DNA of 64,000 nt from Hyphodiscus hymeniophilus. Taxonomy: Eukaryota; Ascomycota; Leotiomycetes; Helotiales; Hyphodiscaceae. Where the stretch lies: NCBI GenBank assembly GCA_016508695.1, contig VNKQ01000002.1:744001-808000 (forward strand). Direction: 5' to 3'. The position numbers were made by a program, and so were the translations under genes. Of this stretch, positions 43,356-55,338 are shown one piece after another (the stretch's first letter is position 1; each line of letters starts with the position of its first letter). Below the pieces are notes generated by a model. That model ran no database searches. It was not told where the DNA came from and saw only the letters and a list, made by a program, of their open reading frames with translations.

Positions 43356-44606
43356 TTAAGTGCCATCTTTTACTCTCACGAACGAGTTCTTGTATGCTGC
43401 ATGGACACTCACGACGTGTTGTCCTTTTTTCAACGGCATCACAACTTCCTTCCATTCCTTAAGCTCTATAATTGCTGAACCAAGACCAAGCTGCCCACTT
43501 CTCCCAGAACCGACGACGAAAATCCTGCGTTCAGTTGTAAGTACGATGAGATGGTTCATTCCCACAGCAACATCTAAGCAATCATGTCCGTCCAGATCAA
43601 GCGGCGTCGGCGAGGCCATCAAAGGCTCGGCAAGCTCTGGATGCCCTTGACGGCCCCAGAGATAGACATCGTTGCCTGCTGTCAGGGCAGCGGTCATGTA
43701 TCCTCCTGACGAGATCTTGACAACCCTGTCTGGGAGATCCCGGAGTTCATCGACTTCACATAGGTCCGAAGCTTTGCTATTGGGTTGGTTAGCTTTGGTA
43801 ATGAGGTAGAGCAAATTCTCGTGCTGACCGCTCATCATTGACTTCTCGGCCAAGACAAGCCTCGTATCTCCCATCTCCCCATGTGTATACTGTTCCGTTT
43901 GAAGTGAGAAGTGTGAAGCCTGTTTGATTCGAAGCTATCTGAGCAATGCATGACAAAGGCCGGAATGAGGACTTCTTCTTTGCAGCAAAGTCCTGCAACG
44001 AATCGTACTGGGTGACACCTTTGGCGGCGAACTCTGAGAGGCGAGTCACTGGATGTTTATGTTGGACGAAGGAATTTTTTACCTGAGACCTTGTCATTGC
44101 CTGCTAATGCTACTTTGAAAAGTCGGCCGTTGCTCTTCGAGCAAAGCTTAGTAAACTCGTCGGGAAATCCTGCTGTGATTATGCCTGAATTGGTTTGAAC
44201 TGAGTCAGTCAGTATGAGGACCTGAAGAACATGCCGGACAGAGTACTTGTTGCATGTGATTCTGGGGGACTAGCTTCGTGTATCTGACAGGCTCGTCGAG
44301 TGTAAATATTGATATGGACTTGGAAAATACCACGTGATCTAAACTCAGACTCGCCTTGACTGACTTGATTGCAAGTGGAAGGAAGATACTACATGGGAGT
44401 TTAAGATAACCCGTGTCAACAATTTACAGGACATGAATGAAAGTTAGCGACTCACCAACTGTGGCTGACAGAGAAGTCCTCAATATTTCGATGTGTTCAT
44501 TTTTGAGCACGCACGCAAATACGTCCAGATCTCGGGGCTCGGCTGGCAGCTCGCCATCGAACTGTAATTGGCTCCAGGCATTGAATCCAGAAGCCCAAAG
44601 CTCCAT
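43356..44606 (-). CDS. RCC1-repeat protein (ATS1-like beta-propeller)
   Basis: Beta-propeller protein of 343 aa; the role in tubulin- or tRNA-modification-linked functions is inferred from yeast Ats1 only. The model is 44606-44456, 44359-44222, 44184-44083, 44048-43829 and 43776-43356 on the minus strand, and all phases close. RCC1-type blades are seen at the start (MELWASGFNAWSQL), centre (TLLTSNGTVYTWGDGRYEACLGREV), then SSGGYMTAALTAGNDVYLWGRQGHPE and FVVGSGRSGQLGLG. The last intron has a good GCTAACC branch site. The introns at 44221-44185 and 44082-44049 would be only 37 and 34 nt, unusually short, so exon 2 and 3 borders are the weak part. Exon 1 and the last two exons are firm. Confidence 0.75.
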
Positions 44607-45364
44607 CTCTCACGGAGGATCAGAGTTTCTTTCGGCATTCGAGATAGTCGATGTAGAAGCTCGTATAGATGTCGTGCAGTCTCCAATATCGAAACTCAGC
44701 CTTGTGCACAGCCACTGCGGCTGAACTAGCTCCTCCGGTGGCCAAGGCCCTCAGCATCGCGCTGACTTAATCCTTCTTGAAGGTTTATCAAAACGAAGGA
44801 AACAGCTTTTCATCGCTTTGTCTAGAAGAAACCCTTTTTCTCAAATGCCCCTTGATCGATACATTTGATCCAGGACTTGTAGATCGCTCGTAGCGCCTAG
44901 GGCCGCGCAGCAAGCTCGAAAGTTCGTTGCCTATCCCCAGGCTCCAACATTGGGACCTGCATGCCCGTTATTCAGTACAGCTATCCCCGCGATCCTCGAA
45001 TATGAGAATGTCCATTATTTCTTCCATCTGAGCGCCTTTTCCCAACAGTCGATCCAGTGTTGACCCCTTATTGAAGCAATTGCTGCGGGCTGAGTTAAGT
45101 ACACTGCTCATCCTGCGAAAACTCTCTCCGGGCCCGTGAGAGTTGTTGAGATTTCCTGAGATATATAAATCTTCCGAAAGTCCAATTGCTAGACGATTTC
45201 AGTATCGGTACAGGAGGTGGTCAGGAACAGGTGGCGAGAGAGCTGCGACCCAGCTGCGGTGCTCGGAGCCACGCGATTAGCCCTCAAAGGCTCAATAGGA
45301 CGCCCTGCATAGGACTTATGGCAGAAGTTCTCTCTTGCAAAGTCATTATCTTATTTACGCAATC
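44607..45364. promoter_or_regulatory. Divergent promoter region of RCC1-like and HSP70-like genes
   Basis: 758 bases. A TATA box (TATATAAAT) at 45162-45170 points to the HSP70-like gene, about 195 bp before its ATG. No complete heat-shock element array is evident. Confidence 0.45.
45162..45170 (+). promoter_or_regulatory. TATA box of the HSP70-like gene
   Basis: TATATAAAT lies 195 bp before the ATG at 45365, followed by no upstream ATG in frame. Good consensus match only. Confidence 0.5.
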
Positions 45365-47604
45365 ATGAACCTCAGTCTCCCTATCCGTTCCGCCAGTCGA
45401 CGGAACGATGAATCGAGAGCGCATTTCACCAACTATACCCCCACCTCTTCCACCGAAGCGATTGCGGGTCCAATTCGAGAACCTACACCACTAAATGATC
45501 GATTAATTGTTGGGTTGGATTTTGGTACTACTTACTCAGGGTAAGTTTAGCTTTTATAGTCTATGAGAATCAATAGTTGCCTGCCACTTTCTCCAGGGGG
45601 CAGTATGATAGGTCTTCAGTGTCGACCTTCTAGTTTCTCCGTCTTGACTACAGTGAGAGCTATTGGAGCTTCTGTCATAGTCTGAACATAGAGGTTTAGT
45701 GCCATACTGTTTTACTTTTGTGATTCATGGTTGTAATGCAACGCTGAATTGATCCCTCCGACTGATTGGTGAACAGTGTAGCGGCTGTATACACATCGAC
45801 ACCTGACGACGTCGAGATCATCAAGACATGGCCAGGAGGTAATGGCATTACATCCGACAAGGTACCCACAGAGATCTCATACGATTTTCTTCCGAATGCC
45901 TCAGACAACGCCGAGCCAACTATCAGATGGGGATTTCAATTCCGGCCAGAAGAATCACGTCTTCGCTGCATCAAACTTTTTCTTGACCGATCTCAAAAGC
46001 TACCTTTCTACGTGAGCCCACTTGAAACAGCTGCGCAACTCAAGAAGTTCAACAAAAATGTCGTCGATGCTGTAAGCGATTATCTGACGCAAGTCTACCT
46101 TCACACAATGGAGACGCTTACACGGCGTTATGGAGAATCTTTTATGGCCTCAACGAAAGTGGAGTTCGTTCTCACGTGTCCTGCTGTCTGGTCGGACGCT
46201 GCAAAGAACACGACGTTGCAGGCCGCAGAACGGGCCGGAATGGGGGCTAAGTCCGAGATTCAGATGATCAGTGAGCCAGAAGCTGCTGCTGTGTATACGC
46301 TTAAGGCGATACAACCCAACCACTTGAGTGCTGGAGACAACTTTGTTGTTTGCGATGCTGGTGGTGGCACCGTCGATTTGATTGCATATAAGATCCTCTC
46401 GCTAAAGCCATTGCGTGTGGAAGAGTCTGCGGTGGGAACAGGTGGGCTCTGTGGCAGCGCCTTCCTCAATTACAGGTTTGAAGAGCATGTCAGGAACAGG
46501 ATCGGCAAAGAACGCTTCGATGAGATGAAACTCAAGAAAGGAAAATGTTGGCAGATGGGTCTTAGATATTGGGAAGAGTTCGTCAAACGCAATTTCAACG
46601 AAGAGGAGCATGCAGAAGTCAACGTTCCATTCCCGGGTCTCCCAGATGATGAGGAAGCTGGCCTGGATTGTGGATTTCTAGTTATGACAGCAACACAGAT
46701 CAAAGAGATCTTCGAGCCTGTCGTGAAAGAAGTCTGCGATCTGGTGCAGGGGCAAGTAGATGGCATCAGGCAAAAGGGAGGCGTTGTGTCTGGTATTGTT
46801 CTTGTTGGAGGGTTTGGGCAGAGTAATTACCTCTACACACGCCTAAAGTCGCACTTCAACACAGCTGCCCCACCACCGTACAGCGAGCGGCCAACTCATG
46901 CTCAAGCCAATGCACTTATCGAAAGTGGTTCTGTCGAGGTTATGCAGCCTGTCAATGCTTGGACAGCAGTTGTTCGAGGTGCTGTGCTACGAGGTCTTGA
47001 AGGCAGTATGGTGGTTTCTCGAAAGGCGAGGATGCATTATGGGACTTCGTATGCTACCGTCTATGATGAGGATAAACATCAAGTCAGTGAGCGCTACTGG
47101 AGTCCACTCTGGGAGCGTTGGATGGTTAGCGATAGGATGCAGTGGCACATCACTAAGGTTGGTTTGCTAACCTGTGTGGACCATTCATGATAGTAACTGT
47201 TGTATAGGGCGAGGCACTCAGTGCTGCGACACCCATTAGCTTCCACTACACCCGAAATTTCAGACCTGGCCAATCATTGGTATGCCCTTAGTCAATTCTC
47301 CCTCCCAGTTCCTGTTCCTGTCCTAACGAATGCTTTATAGATTGTCTCAGACGATCTCATCGCATCAGACGCCGATGGCGAACCACCTAGCTCCTATACT
47401 CGCGATCTCATAAATGTGTGTACCCTCACGACGGATCTTGGTGCGGTTCCGAAGAGCTTGTTCACACGCTTGACGACGACGAGGGGTGTAGAGTTCGATA
47501 ATCTGGACTTCACCCTCGAGATGGTAGTCGAGAGCGCGGGGCTGGCATTCGAGTTGAAGGTTGATGGGTTCAGATATGGCAGAGTTGAGGCGGAGTTCCA
47601 TTGA
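45365..47604 (+). CDS. HSP70-like actin-fold ATPase (HSPA12-type, expanded fungal family)
   Basis: 630-aa protein with the HSP70/actin ATPase fold but without a recognisable canonical substrate-binding domain. Exons are 45365-45540, 45777-47157, 47208-47279 and 47341-47604, all in frame; intron 1 is 236 nt, the longest gene intron in the window. After a variable Ser/Arg-rich lead of about 50 residues come phosphate-1 (LIVGLDFGTTYSGVAAVY, across intron 1), the connector region SEPEAAAVYTL, phosphate-2 (VCDAGGGTVDLIAY) and the adenosine motif (GIVLVGGFGQSNYLYTRL). This family is greatly expanded in filamentous fungi and often linked to heterokaryon incompatibility or stress regions; role here unknown. 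The donor of intron 2 (GTTGGT) is weak. Strong TATA box upstream. Confidence 0.88.
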
Positions 47605-48043
47605 GGGTAGGGCGTTCAATGTACCTCCGCAGGAAGATGGGAAGGGCTGAAATGTAGAAAAGGGTGAACACTTCGTAAGTAGGTAAGGGTATAGATAATA
47701 GGGAGCATAATGATGAGCTATTTAGATTCTATGTCCAAACAAAGCATACGGCGTAATTTTGCATGAATCCGGAGGATTGTGGAGTGATTTTTGGGTAACA
47801 GGAAGTGGATTTTTTCTTTCTTGACGAAAAGCACAGGTCTACGCTCATTAGGAGGACACAGGATTCGGCAAAGCAATTTCTCCTGAATAGTCCCCACGTG
47901 CGAGCGCGTGAATAGCGTGATATCAGCGATCCTGTGGTTTAAAAACTTCCAAGAAAGCGCCAAATTCACTTTCACAACTCCTTCGACCCCGAATACTAGA
48001 TCTGTTGTCAATTTAATCTATCAACAAACAGCGCCCGCCCAAC
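47605..48043. other. Intergenic stretch
   Basis: 3' UTR of the HSP70-like gene and 5' region of the next locus. Nothing else is seen. Confidence 0.5.
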
Positions 48044-48831
48044 ATGTCGCTCAATGTAGGTGATTTTCCCATCACTTCAGAACCACGAAACTCTGAGAGC
48101 TAACAAAACAAGACTGCACGAATAATGGCAGAATCTGTCGAGGAAATGGTGGAATTGGAGCGTGAGCTGATCAGAAGAATGGTAGTTGAGGAAGTTGAGA
48201 AGCGGCTTCCATCAGCAATTCGGGAAAGCAGGGTAGCTAAGTTCCATACCCTCCTGTTTCCGCATTTACTAAGACCTGAAAGCAACAATCTCCAAGCTGG
48301 AACCCGGTCACGCTCCTCACAGGTTACCTGCACCGTCCCAACGCCGCCCCACGAGCGAATCCACCTCGTCCAACTCTACCTTACCACAGAGTGCCCACCC
48401 CAACGCACCTCCGAACTCCCAGCACGCGCTCCGGCGATCGCGGATCCGTCCCCATCATCCTGCTGGAGGAGTTCAGCACCACGTACCCGCACTACAGCAT
48501 GGACCCGTGGGAGTTCAACTTCGGGGTCCTGGCGTGCATTCAGAAGCTGAAGGCGGGCGAGATCAACGTCGCGGATGTGGACTGCTATGTCGGCATGATA
48601 CCGACCTATCGGCATCTCTTCAAGCAGGTCAGGGACGGCAAGCGAGATCCGCTCCCGGTGTATACGCAGTTCCTTCGTTTGGTCGCCTCGGGTGCGGGAT
48701 ATGATGAGGAGGTTGTCACCGTTGAGAGACTGGGTTGGTTCGTTGAGTGCGTTGAGGGGAAGGAGATTCATGATTCGTTCCGCGGGTATCGTGATGTTTG
48801 CTTTGAGATTGAGGATGCTGGGAGTGTTTGA
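48044..48831 (+). CDS. Uncharacterised protein, 226 aa
   Basis: I do not recognise this protein. The model uses exons 48044-48055, 48113-48232 and 48283-48831. Intron 1 (GTAGGT, branch GCTAAC, end CAAG) joins MSLN to an acidic helix (MAESVEEMVELERELIRR). Intron 2 is a 50-nt GTAGCT intron. A Pro/Arg-rich linker (APRANPPRPTLPYH) follows, then a folded-looking C-terminal part: SVPIILLEEFSTTYPHYSMD, FNFGVLACIQKLKAG, YVGMIPTYRHLFKQVRDGK and ERLGWFVECVEGKEI. An alternative splice (donor at 48162, acceptor before 48323) also keeps frame and would remove most of the first helix. The C-terminal exon is much more certain than the front. No signal peptide or membrane helix. Confidence 0.55.
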
Positions 48832-49997
48832 GATGATATGATAGGATAAGTGAGAAGTGAGTTCTGCAGTCTGAAGGCCGTGCTTCTTTGTTTGTTCTGA
48901 AGACTCTTGAATGGCGTCGACGTATGCTGAACAGGGAGACTTTGCCGCAGCTGGTGTTACAGAATATGTGAGCTGTAGTATGGAATGCCACAGATTGCCA
49001 GAAAGACTTGCAAGAAGTACGAAATGAGTAAAACTGATCTTCCTACATGGCTCCAAGCTAAACTTCAAGATGCGAATATGATCTTGTATTCTCTATGACA
49101 GTCTTCCAAGAATGATTTGAGAGGCAGTCCAAGGTGACCACTAGATTAAGAGATAGAGTGCAATATACTCCAGCGATGGAACCATAGAGCCAGTGATATG
49201 TTACCCAAGCTCAACTTAGATCCGAATAGCTAAGCGAAACAAACAGTCGCCGATTCCATCCGGCCAACTTGCACAGAGGCTGCGAGGCTAGCCGAGACTT
49301 CAATTACTTTATCAAGTCAAATAAGACTTTCCTGTTTCAATGATTAGTCGAACTGCTCTCCAGAAGTAAGCTGCAATTGACTGGACCGGCGGTGCCTAAC
49401 AAGCCTTCTAATTGCCCCTTCAAAATAAACAGTATACTGTTTGTTTCTAAGGAATTACCAAGCCTGCCACTGGTGATTCCGGAGTTTTTTTGCTCTTGAA
49501 GATTTCCGTTTTGAAGCCTTGTGAGCTAAACAGTTGGTGGCTCTTTCTTTTTGCTCCCAACCTACTCACATTTGTTTGGAAAAGTGGAGCAATTTTCTCC
49601 TGGTCAACTTCGCTTAATACAAATAAAGCATCTACCTATTGTCTCTATTTTCCTCAATGAAGCAAATAAAGTATTCACCTTGTGACTTTCAATCCCTTTT
49701 CACGTTCATTTGAGACTTCAGGCTCGGTATGGTAACCACAGGCAGGCAAGTCTGAGAAATTATTGTTTGGTAGGAAGAGCAAAGCCACTCGTGCCAGAGT
49801 CTCGACACTTCAACAAAGCTCGAGGGAAAACAGGTATTTTCTGAAGGTGAAGACATACATAGCTAAGACCACCGCAACTACCTCACATCTGACGTTACCA
49901 CCGGCTTCGTGATCCTCAGAAGCGAGATCGATGAAAGCGCGCAACCAAACTCTCGCAACCTTCCTCAATACTTACAGACAACGCTTCACCATCCACA
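48832..49997. other. Intergenic stretch
   Basis: About 1.2 kb, AT-rich in places, with no supportable gene on either strand. Confidence 0.5.
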
Positions 49998-51023
49998 ATG
50001 CAATCTGATGTGGTCACGATGGGCCAGGTCGCCAAGCTATGGGGGTCAAAAGAAGGACCCGCTGGCGGTCTGCAAGTATACAGGCTCATCCAAGAACATG
50101 AACATTTGAACGCGTTTCTCGAGTACCGGAATGACGCTCCCGCCTCCACCGCCACTAAACCTGTGTTTGAATATGCACTACTGTACGAGGCTGCATTCAA
50201 CGCCTTAAAAACGGGGGCCGAGAAATATTGTGTGCAGCAATCCTTGGTGTCGAAGAGGCATTGGACAGTTGAAGATCACGAGATCCGCTACGCTATCAGA
50301 GTTGTGCGATGGTGTCGGTCAAAACATGGATACTGGTCAGGCCAGCCACTTAGCCTCAATATGTTCGAGAGAGCAATACAGCTCCTGAGATACGTTCGAG
50401 ACACTCAGAACGACTGAGCTTGGTTCAAGGAGTCAATCAAGAAATTCTCGAGGAATAAGAGAGCAACAGAAATGAAAGGCGGAGTGGAAAGGCAGGCTCA
50501 ATTTGAAGCTTCGGAGACGAAGGAACGTAGGGAAACTAGTCCAGAACTGGCACAAAGAATGAAAGTGGTACGTCAATCACGACAGGCGGCGGCATTGCGA
50601 GCTCGGATCCCGAACAAATTCGGCCTAAAGTCTAATGATGAGGACTTCGAACGGGATCTTATTGATCATTCAATCGCGCTCAAAAAGACAATTATCCCGA
50701 AAACAGGACGCAAGCAGAAGGATCCCCAGATGCCACGATTGGAGCCGGGAAAGCCTTTCCAGGATCATAAACCGAAGAGACCCATTGCATCCATTATTGA
50801 CCTCACCGAGGATGACGGCTACGACAATCACAACAAGAAACGTGTCAAACTTGAGCACGATGACAGCATGGCTGGTATTGCTGGAGAGTGTGGTGGAGGC
50901 GGAATATCAGGCTCAACGGATGCGGAGGTTTGGTGGCCAGGCAAACTCTCGTTCTTGAAGAGTGCCTCGGTTGAAGAAGACTCGGACGTTTGGTGGCCTG
51001 GCAAGATGACGAAGTACCTTTGA
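49998..51023 (+). CDS. Uncharacterised protein locus interrupted by one in-frame TGA
   Basis: Two frames in the same phase, 49998-50417 (139 codons) and the continuation to 51023, are separated only by TGA at 50415-50417. The codons after it read on as protein-like sequence (AWFKESIKKFSRNKRATE) into a second Met at 50472. The first half has helical segments (EYALLYEAAFNALKTGAEKY, RHWTVEDHEIRYAIRVVRW). The second half is basic and disordered, with a SUMO-interaction-like motif SIIDLTEDDGYD, a KKRVK cluster that may be an NLS, and a duplicated VWWPGK motif in the last 40 residues. It may be one gene with an undetected intron or stop read-through, a fresh pseudogene, a sequence error, or two adjacent genes. 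The family is not recognised. Confidence 0.5.
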
Positions 51024-53530
51024 ACAGAACCGGTTGAAGCGGGCAACTGACAGCGGGACGTTTGTTGTTGCAGACGCAGCTGTAGCTCCCTTCTCCATTC
51101 ATGGCACTGTTTAAGCGTCTTTCTTGAATGCGGGCTGACTGGGAAAGAATTAATGGAAATTGGATGAATGATCTGGAATGCCTTTTACGAAGTAAACATG
51201 GCAGGAAAAGCAACGACGTGCAGTCTATCAACAAAATAAAAGCATTGCTTTCGATCGTCTTTCACTCCAGACAGAGTTGGCTGCTTGGCTGCTTGGCTGC
51301 TTGGCTCTTTGCAAGCGTTCCACTAAGCCTCTGAATTAAGCTGACATAAATTGGCTCTACCTCACAGTGCCACAGACTTGCCAAGTTCACTTATAATAGA
51401 TCACAGTGCAAGACTTGCCACATGATATACGTCTCACGTTGCACGTAATACGAGCCTATGACACACAAATTCGTTTCAAACACGGTCCAGTGACCAGTAA
51501 GTTTAAGACAGTCTTTCGGATGAACTCAGCAAAGGCAAGCGCTCTCCACTCTATTCTAAACTCGTACACTCGTACAGCCAAGTCTAAAACAAGATTAGAT
51601 GATCTTAAGCAGGCGGCTCAAAGACCGCAAAGCCACAAGTGTCCCGAGAGGAGGGTATGTATGCAGTGAGCCGTCGACAACTCATGAGGCCTACTCGCAG
51701 GCCGGGGCGAGCATCGCCATCTTGCAGGATCGGGGGATACAGCATGAGTCCGAGCATGTCTGTAGGAAGCCGTTTGGTGACTGCAGTAGCTCTAGCTGAG
51801 GTGGTCTCAGGGAGATGGAAGCGGAGATGTAATGTGCTTATACCAAGCGGCGTAAAGGAGGGCAGCAGGAGGAATATATGGGAAGTCGAGAAGGATGGAG
51901 GATCACAGTTGCTGTTGTAGGTAGGTAGGTACTTTCATACTTGGTAGGAAGCCACGTGAGGAGTGTCCCTTTCGCTCAGGGGCTCCCTCTTGCGTGCCAG
52001 CTGAATCGGCCACCGTAGCTACAGCCCACCAATGATGTCCCGGACCATCACGTCGGCGCGGGGCCCGTCTTACTCGAGAGCTTTCCGTAAGCAAGCGGGC
52101 ATGATTGGACGAGAAGACCTGGAATTTCCTTATCAGAGTGGCGTTTTCCAAGGAGCGCCGACAGCGCAGGCATTTTAACATTTACCCCGCCAGCGATCCC
52201 GACGAGAGGTGTTGGGTGTCTTGGAGTTTTCCTTTGTCCCGGATGTAGAAAGCTATTTGTAACAGTTTGAGCGCAATACACACATGCTGGGCGCTGCAGG
52301 TATATATCACAGATCTAACAAGAGAGCGTTGGGGGTGCAGTAAGACTGCGTGGGAGAAGGAAGGTTACGAATGAGAATTGTTAAGATGGCTTCGTCCGAT
52401 TTGGGTGGTTCGATGTGGGGGAGGAAGAGTCTCTAGGGAGGTAAGCAGGTGACTTGGCCGAGAGACAAGAGCTCCATTCGCTCCTATTCCCGGATGATCG
52501 AGTATCCACGGCGGATATCTGCGAGGACACATTTCCTAGGAAGATGCTTCGAGCCATTATTGACGTTGTACGACAATGGGGCAATAGACAATAGGGTTGA
52601 TCCAAGATATCAATGCCATGCAGTAGACTCCTCAGCATTGGAGGATCCATACACACTATTTACTACTGCGGCTATAGTACTATCACCATTACTTCAACTC
52701 GACGCTATGAGAGGCAGAAGATAGAGGACACGAGGGCATCGTCTTGAAGACCATGACATCGTTGTGCTCTGTATGTAGACCACGACATGATCTGGGCTGC
52801 TTTTTGCGGGAGGCTATCCCTCTTCCACCCATGCAGAGCTCTACTGTATCAGATTGACTCTCATTGGTTTGGAGAAACAACAGAGGTTGCTGCTACATGG
52901 GATGCGACAAGAAGGTAGTAACCTTCATCCTTTCTCCGCGCATATTCTCGTCTCCACGTCGACGGAGGAGGTTGAGGTAAGTAGGTAGATGGCTGAGAGC
53001 GCAACACAGGCAGAAAGCCCTCAAGGCAAGGAAGAATCATAATCGCTCAATAGCACATGCATCATCCTATGGACTCTGCTCTGTCGTGTGCTCGCAAAGG
53101 ATGTCCATGTAAACTGTAGTCGCTCTCACGGACTTGGCCATACACCCACACATACTACCCATGGGGGAAAAACCTCGCTGTCGCCGACGAACATGAAGAA
53201 TTGATCTTCTCGTTCACGATTATCGATTTACTTATTCGCATCTCTCCTACTATTCGTGTGAATCTGATTCGAGTCCCACGCCACGCCCACGTCCACAGCC
53301 TTCTCGCCAGCAGGTACGGCTAGCATTGGATCCTTGTTGACGCTAATATCGTCCTTCCCTTATCGTAGCGAGTCTGCGACCGATTTCTGGGCGAGGGGCG
53401 GGCTTAAATACACAAAGCCTCCCCAACACTTATTTCTTCCTCCGCTCCACCTCCAGACCTCTCGTCTGCCCATCTGACAATAACACTCCACATAATCTCC
53501 GTTTAATTGAGCGTCATCACATTCGCAATA
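51024..53530. other. Long intergenic stretch upstream of glutamine synthetase
   Basis: 2.5 kb without a supportable gene. It contains an octamer repeat at 51277-51306. The last 150 bases are a CT-rich promoter/5' UTR of the glutamine synthetase gene. A long regulatory region would fit a nitrogen-regulated gene, but I cannot pick out specific sites with confidence. Confidence 0.5.
51277..51306. repeat. TTGGCTGC octamer repeat, three copies plus a partial
   Basis: Three exact TTGGCTGC units followed by TTGGCT, in intergenic DNA. Confidence 0.9.
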
Positions 53531-54934
53531 ATGGCGTCAAGCACCACCGTCTCATACACAGCGAATGTAAGGATCTTCACAATGGGGCGCACTATCTTCG
53601 GATCGCTGACCTCCACTTTTCCAGCTGCTGAAGTACCTATCCCTCGACCAGAAGGGAACTGCTATGGCAGAGTAAGACTCCAAGTTCGAGCCTCTTCTGA
53701 GCCCAAAACTAATCTACGAATAGGTACATCTGGATCGACTCAACTGGCGGCGTCCGTTCCAAGTCAAAGGTGAGATTTAGACCTTCCCGGCATTCTGTAG
53801 CAGTCGCACAAGCATACGAACTTTTCACTGACTCAAAGCCTCAACCAGACCATCGTCTCGCTTCCCAAGAACGGCGAAATCACCGTTGATGACCTACCTG
53901 AGTGGAACTTCGACGGTAGCTCTACTGGTCAAGCTCCAGGCGACAACTCCGATGTTTACCTCCGACCTGCTGCTGTCTTCCCCGATCCATTCCGTCCAGG
54001 TCCCAATGTCTTGGTCATTTGCGAATGCTGGGACCCCGATGGAACACCAAACAAGTTCAACTACCGCCACGAGGCTGAGAAGCTTATGGAGGCCCACAAG
54101 GAGCATGAGCCATGGTTTGGTCTCGAGCAGGAGTACACTCTTCTCGATATGTCCGATAGGCCTTATGGCTGGCCCGTGAACGGTTTTCCAGGTCCCCAAG
54201 GCCCATACTACTGTGGTGTTGGCACCGGCAAGGTTTTCTGCAGAGATATCGTCGAGGCTCATTACAAAGCTTGCTTGTACTCTGGTGTCAAGATTTCCGG
54301 AACCAATGCTGAGGTCATGCCCGCCCAGTGGGAGTTCCAAGTTGGTCCTTGCTCAGGCATTGAGTGTAAGCTTATTTCCTCTCTTTTCATTCTCTGCGAC
54401 CTCGGCTAAATTCATTTCTAGTGGGTGATCACCTCTGGTTGGCCCGTTTCCTCCTTCACCGTATTGCGGAAGAATTCGGTGCCAAGATCTCTTTCCATCC
54501 CAAGCCAATTCCGGGTGACTGGAACGGAGCCGGTCTGCACAGCAACTTCTCCAGCAAGGAGATGCGCAAGGAGGGAGGCATGAAGCACATCGAGGCTGCT
54601 ATCAAGAAGCTTGAGGGTCGCCACAAGGAGCACATTGCGGTGTACGGAGAGGACAACACCATGCGTCTTACAGGAAAGCATGAGACTGGTAGCATCGACA
54701 GCTTTTCGTATGGTGTTGCCAACCGTGGTGCATCGGTCCGAATTCCCAGAGAGTGTGCTCACAAAGGTTACGGTTACTTCGAGGATAGACGACCAGCTTC
54801 CAATGCTGACCCTTATCAAATCACCGGCATCATGATGGAGACTGTAAGCTTTTCCTTTACTGAACTAACGAGATTCTATACTTATTATTCTACAGATCTT
54901 CGGTTCCCTTGATAAGACTGAGATGAAGAAATAA
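53531..54934 (+). CDS. glnA: Glutamine synthetase (type II)
   Basis: Cytosolic enzyme making glutamine from glutamate, ammonium and ATP, the main entry of ammonium in fungi; 368 aa. Exons are 53531-53566, 53625-53671, 53724-53769, 53849-54365, 54422-54843 and 54896-54934, and all junctions keep frame. Eukaryotic GS blocks are complete: YIWIDSTGGVRSK, EWNFDGSSTGQAPGDNSDVY, NYRHEAEKLMEAHK, PWFGLEQEYTLLD, the metal ligands in AEVMPAQWEFQVGP, the ATP-site KPIPGDWNGAGLHSNFS and the signature NRGASVRIPRE. The first three exons are short (36, 47 and 46 nt). In fungi expression is controlled by nitrogen supply through GATA factors; the sequence alone does not prove it here. Confidence 0.97.
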
Positions 54935-55338
54935 ATTTAGACTTCGGAGTGGTGTACACAGGGACGGCTTGATTTATGCTATGGTTTGGCAAAGGTCTTT
55001 TTTGCAAGCGATGATTTCTTACATAGCCCTCACTAGTTCTTCTAGAGATGCTCTGAAAATTACCTTGTAAAAATATCACGTGCCTGTGCTTCACCCTGAC
55101 GACGAATCTGGAAGCCCACCTACATCCTCACGCTCTACCTTATAAGATTGACCCCGATGTTCTTTTCATATTGCTTGGAAACTGAATCTTAATTATCAAC
55201 AGCCTTCCTATTTATTTTTGTCAGCCTTGCTTCCTGCGAGCTCTATGCACGTCATCATCAAAGCTTCTTTCCTCATCGGGAAGGGCAAAGTCTATCAATA
55301 TTTTTGACCTCTGATCGACACTTCCAACAACAACGAAA
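54935..55338. other. Intergenic stretch
   Basis: 3' UTR of glutamine synthetase and promoter of the next gene. Nothing else is seen. Confidence 0.5.

Noticed and set aside
45541..45776. snoRNA inside the 236-nt intron of the HSP70-like gene
   Set aside because: No C/D pair with a closing stem and no H/ACA hairpins could be found by eye.
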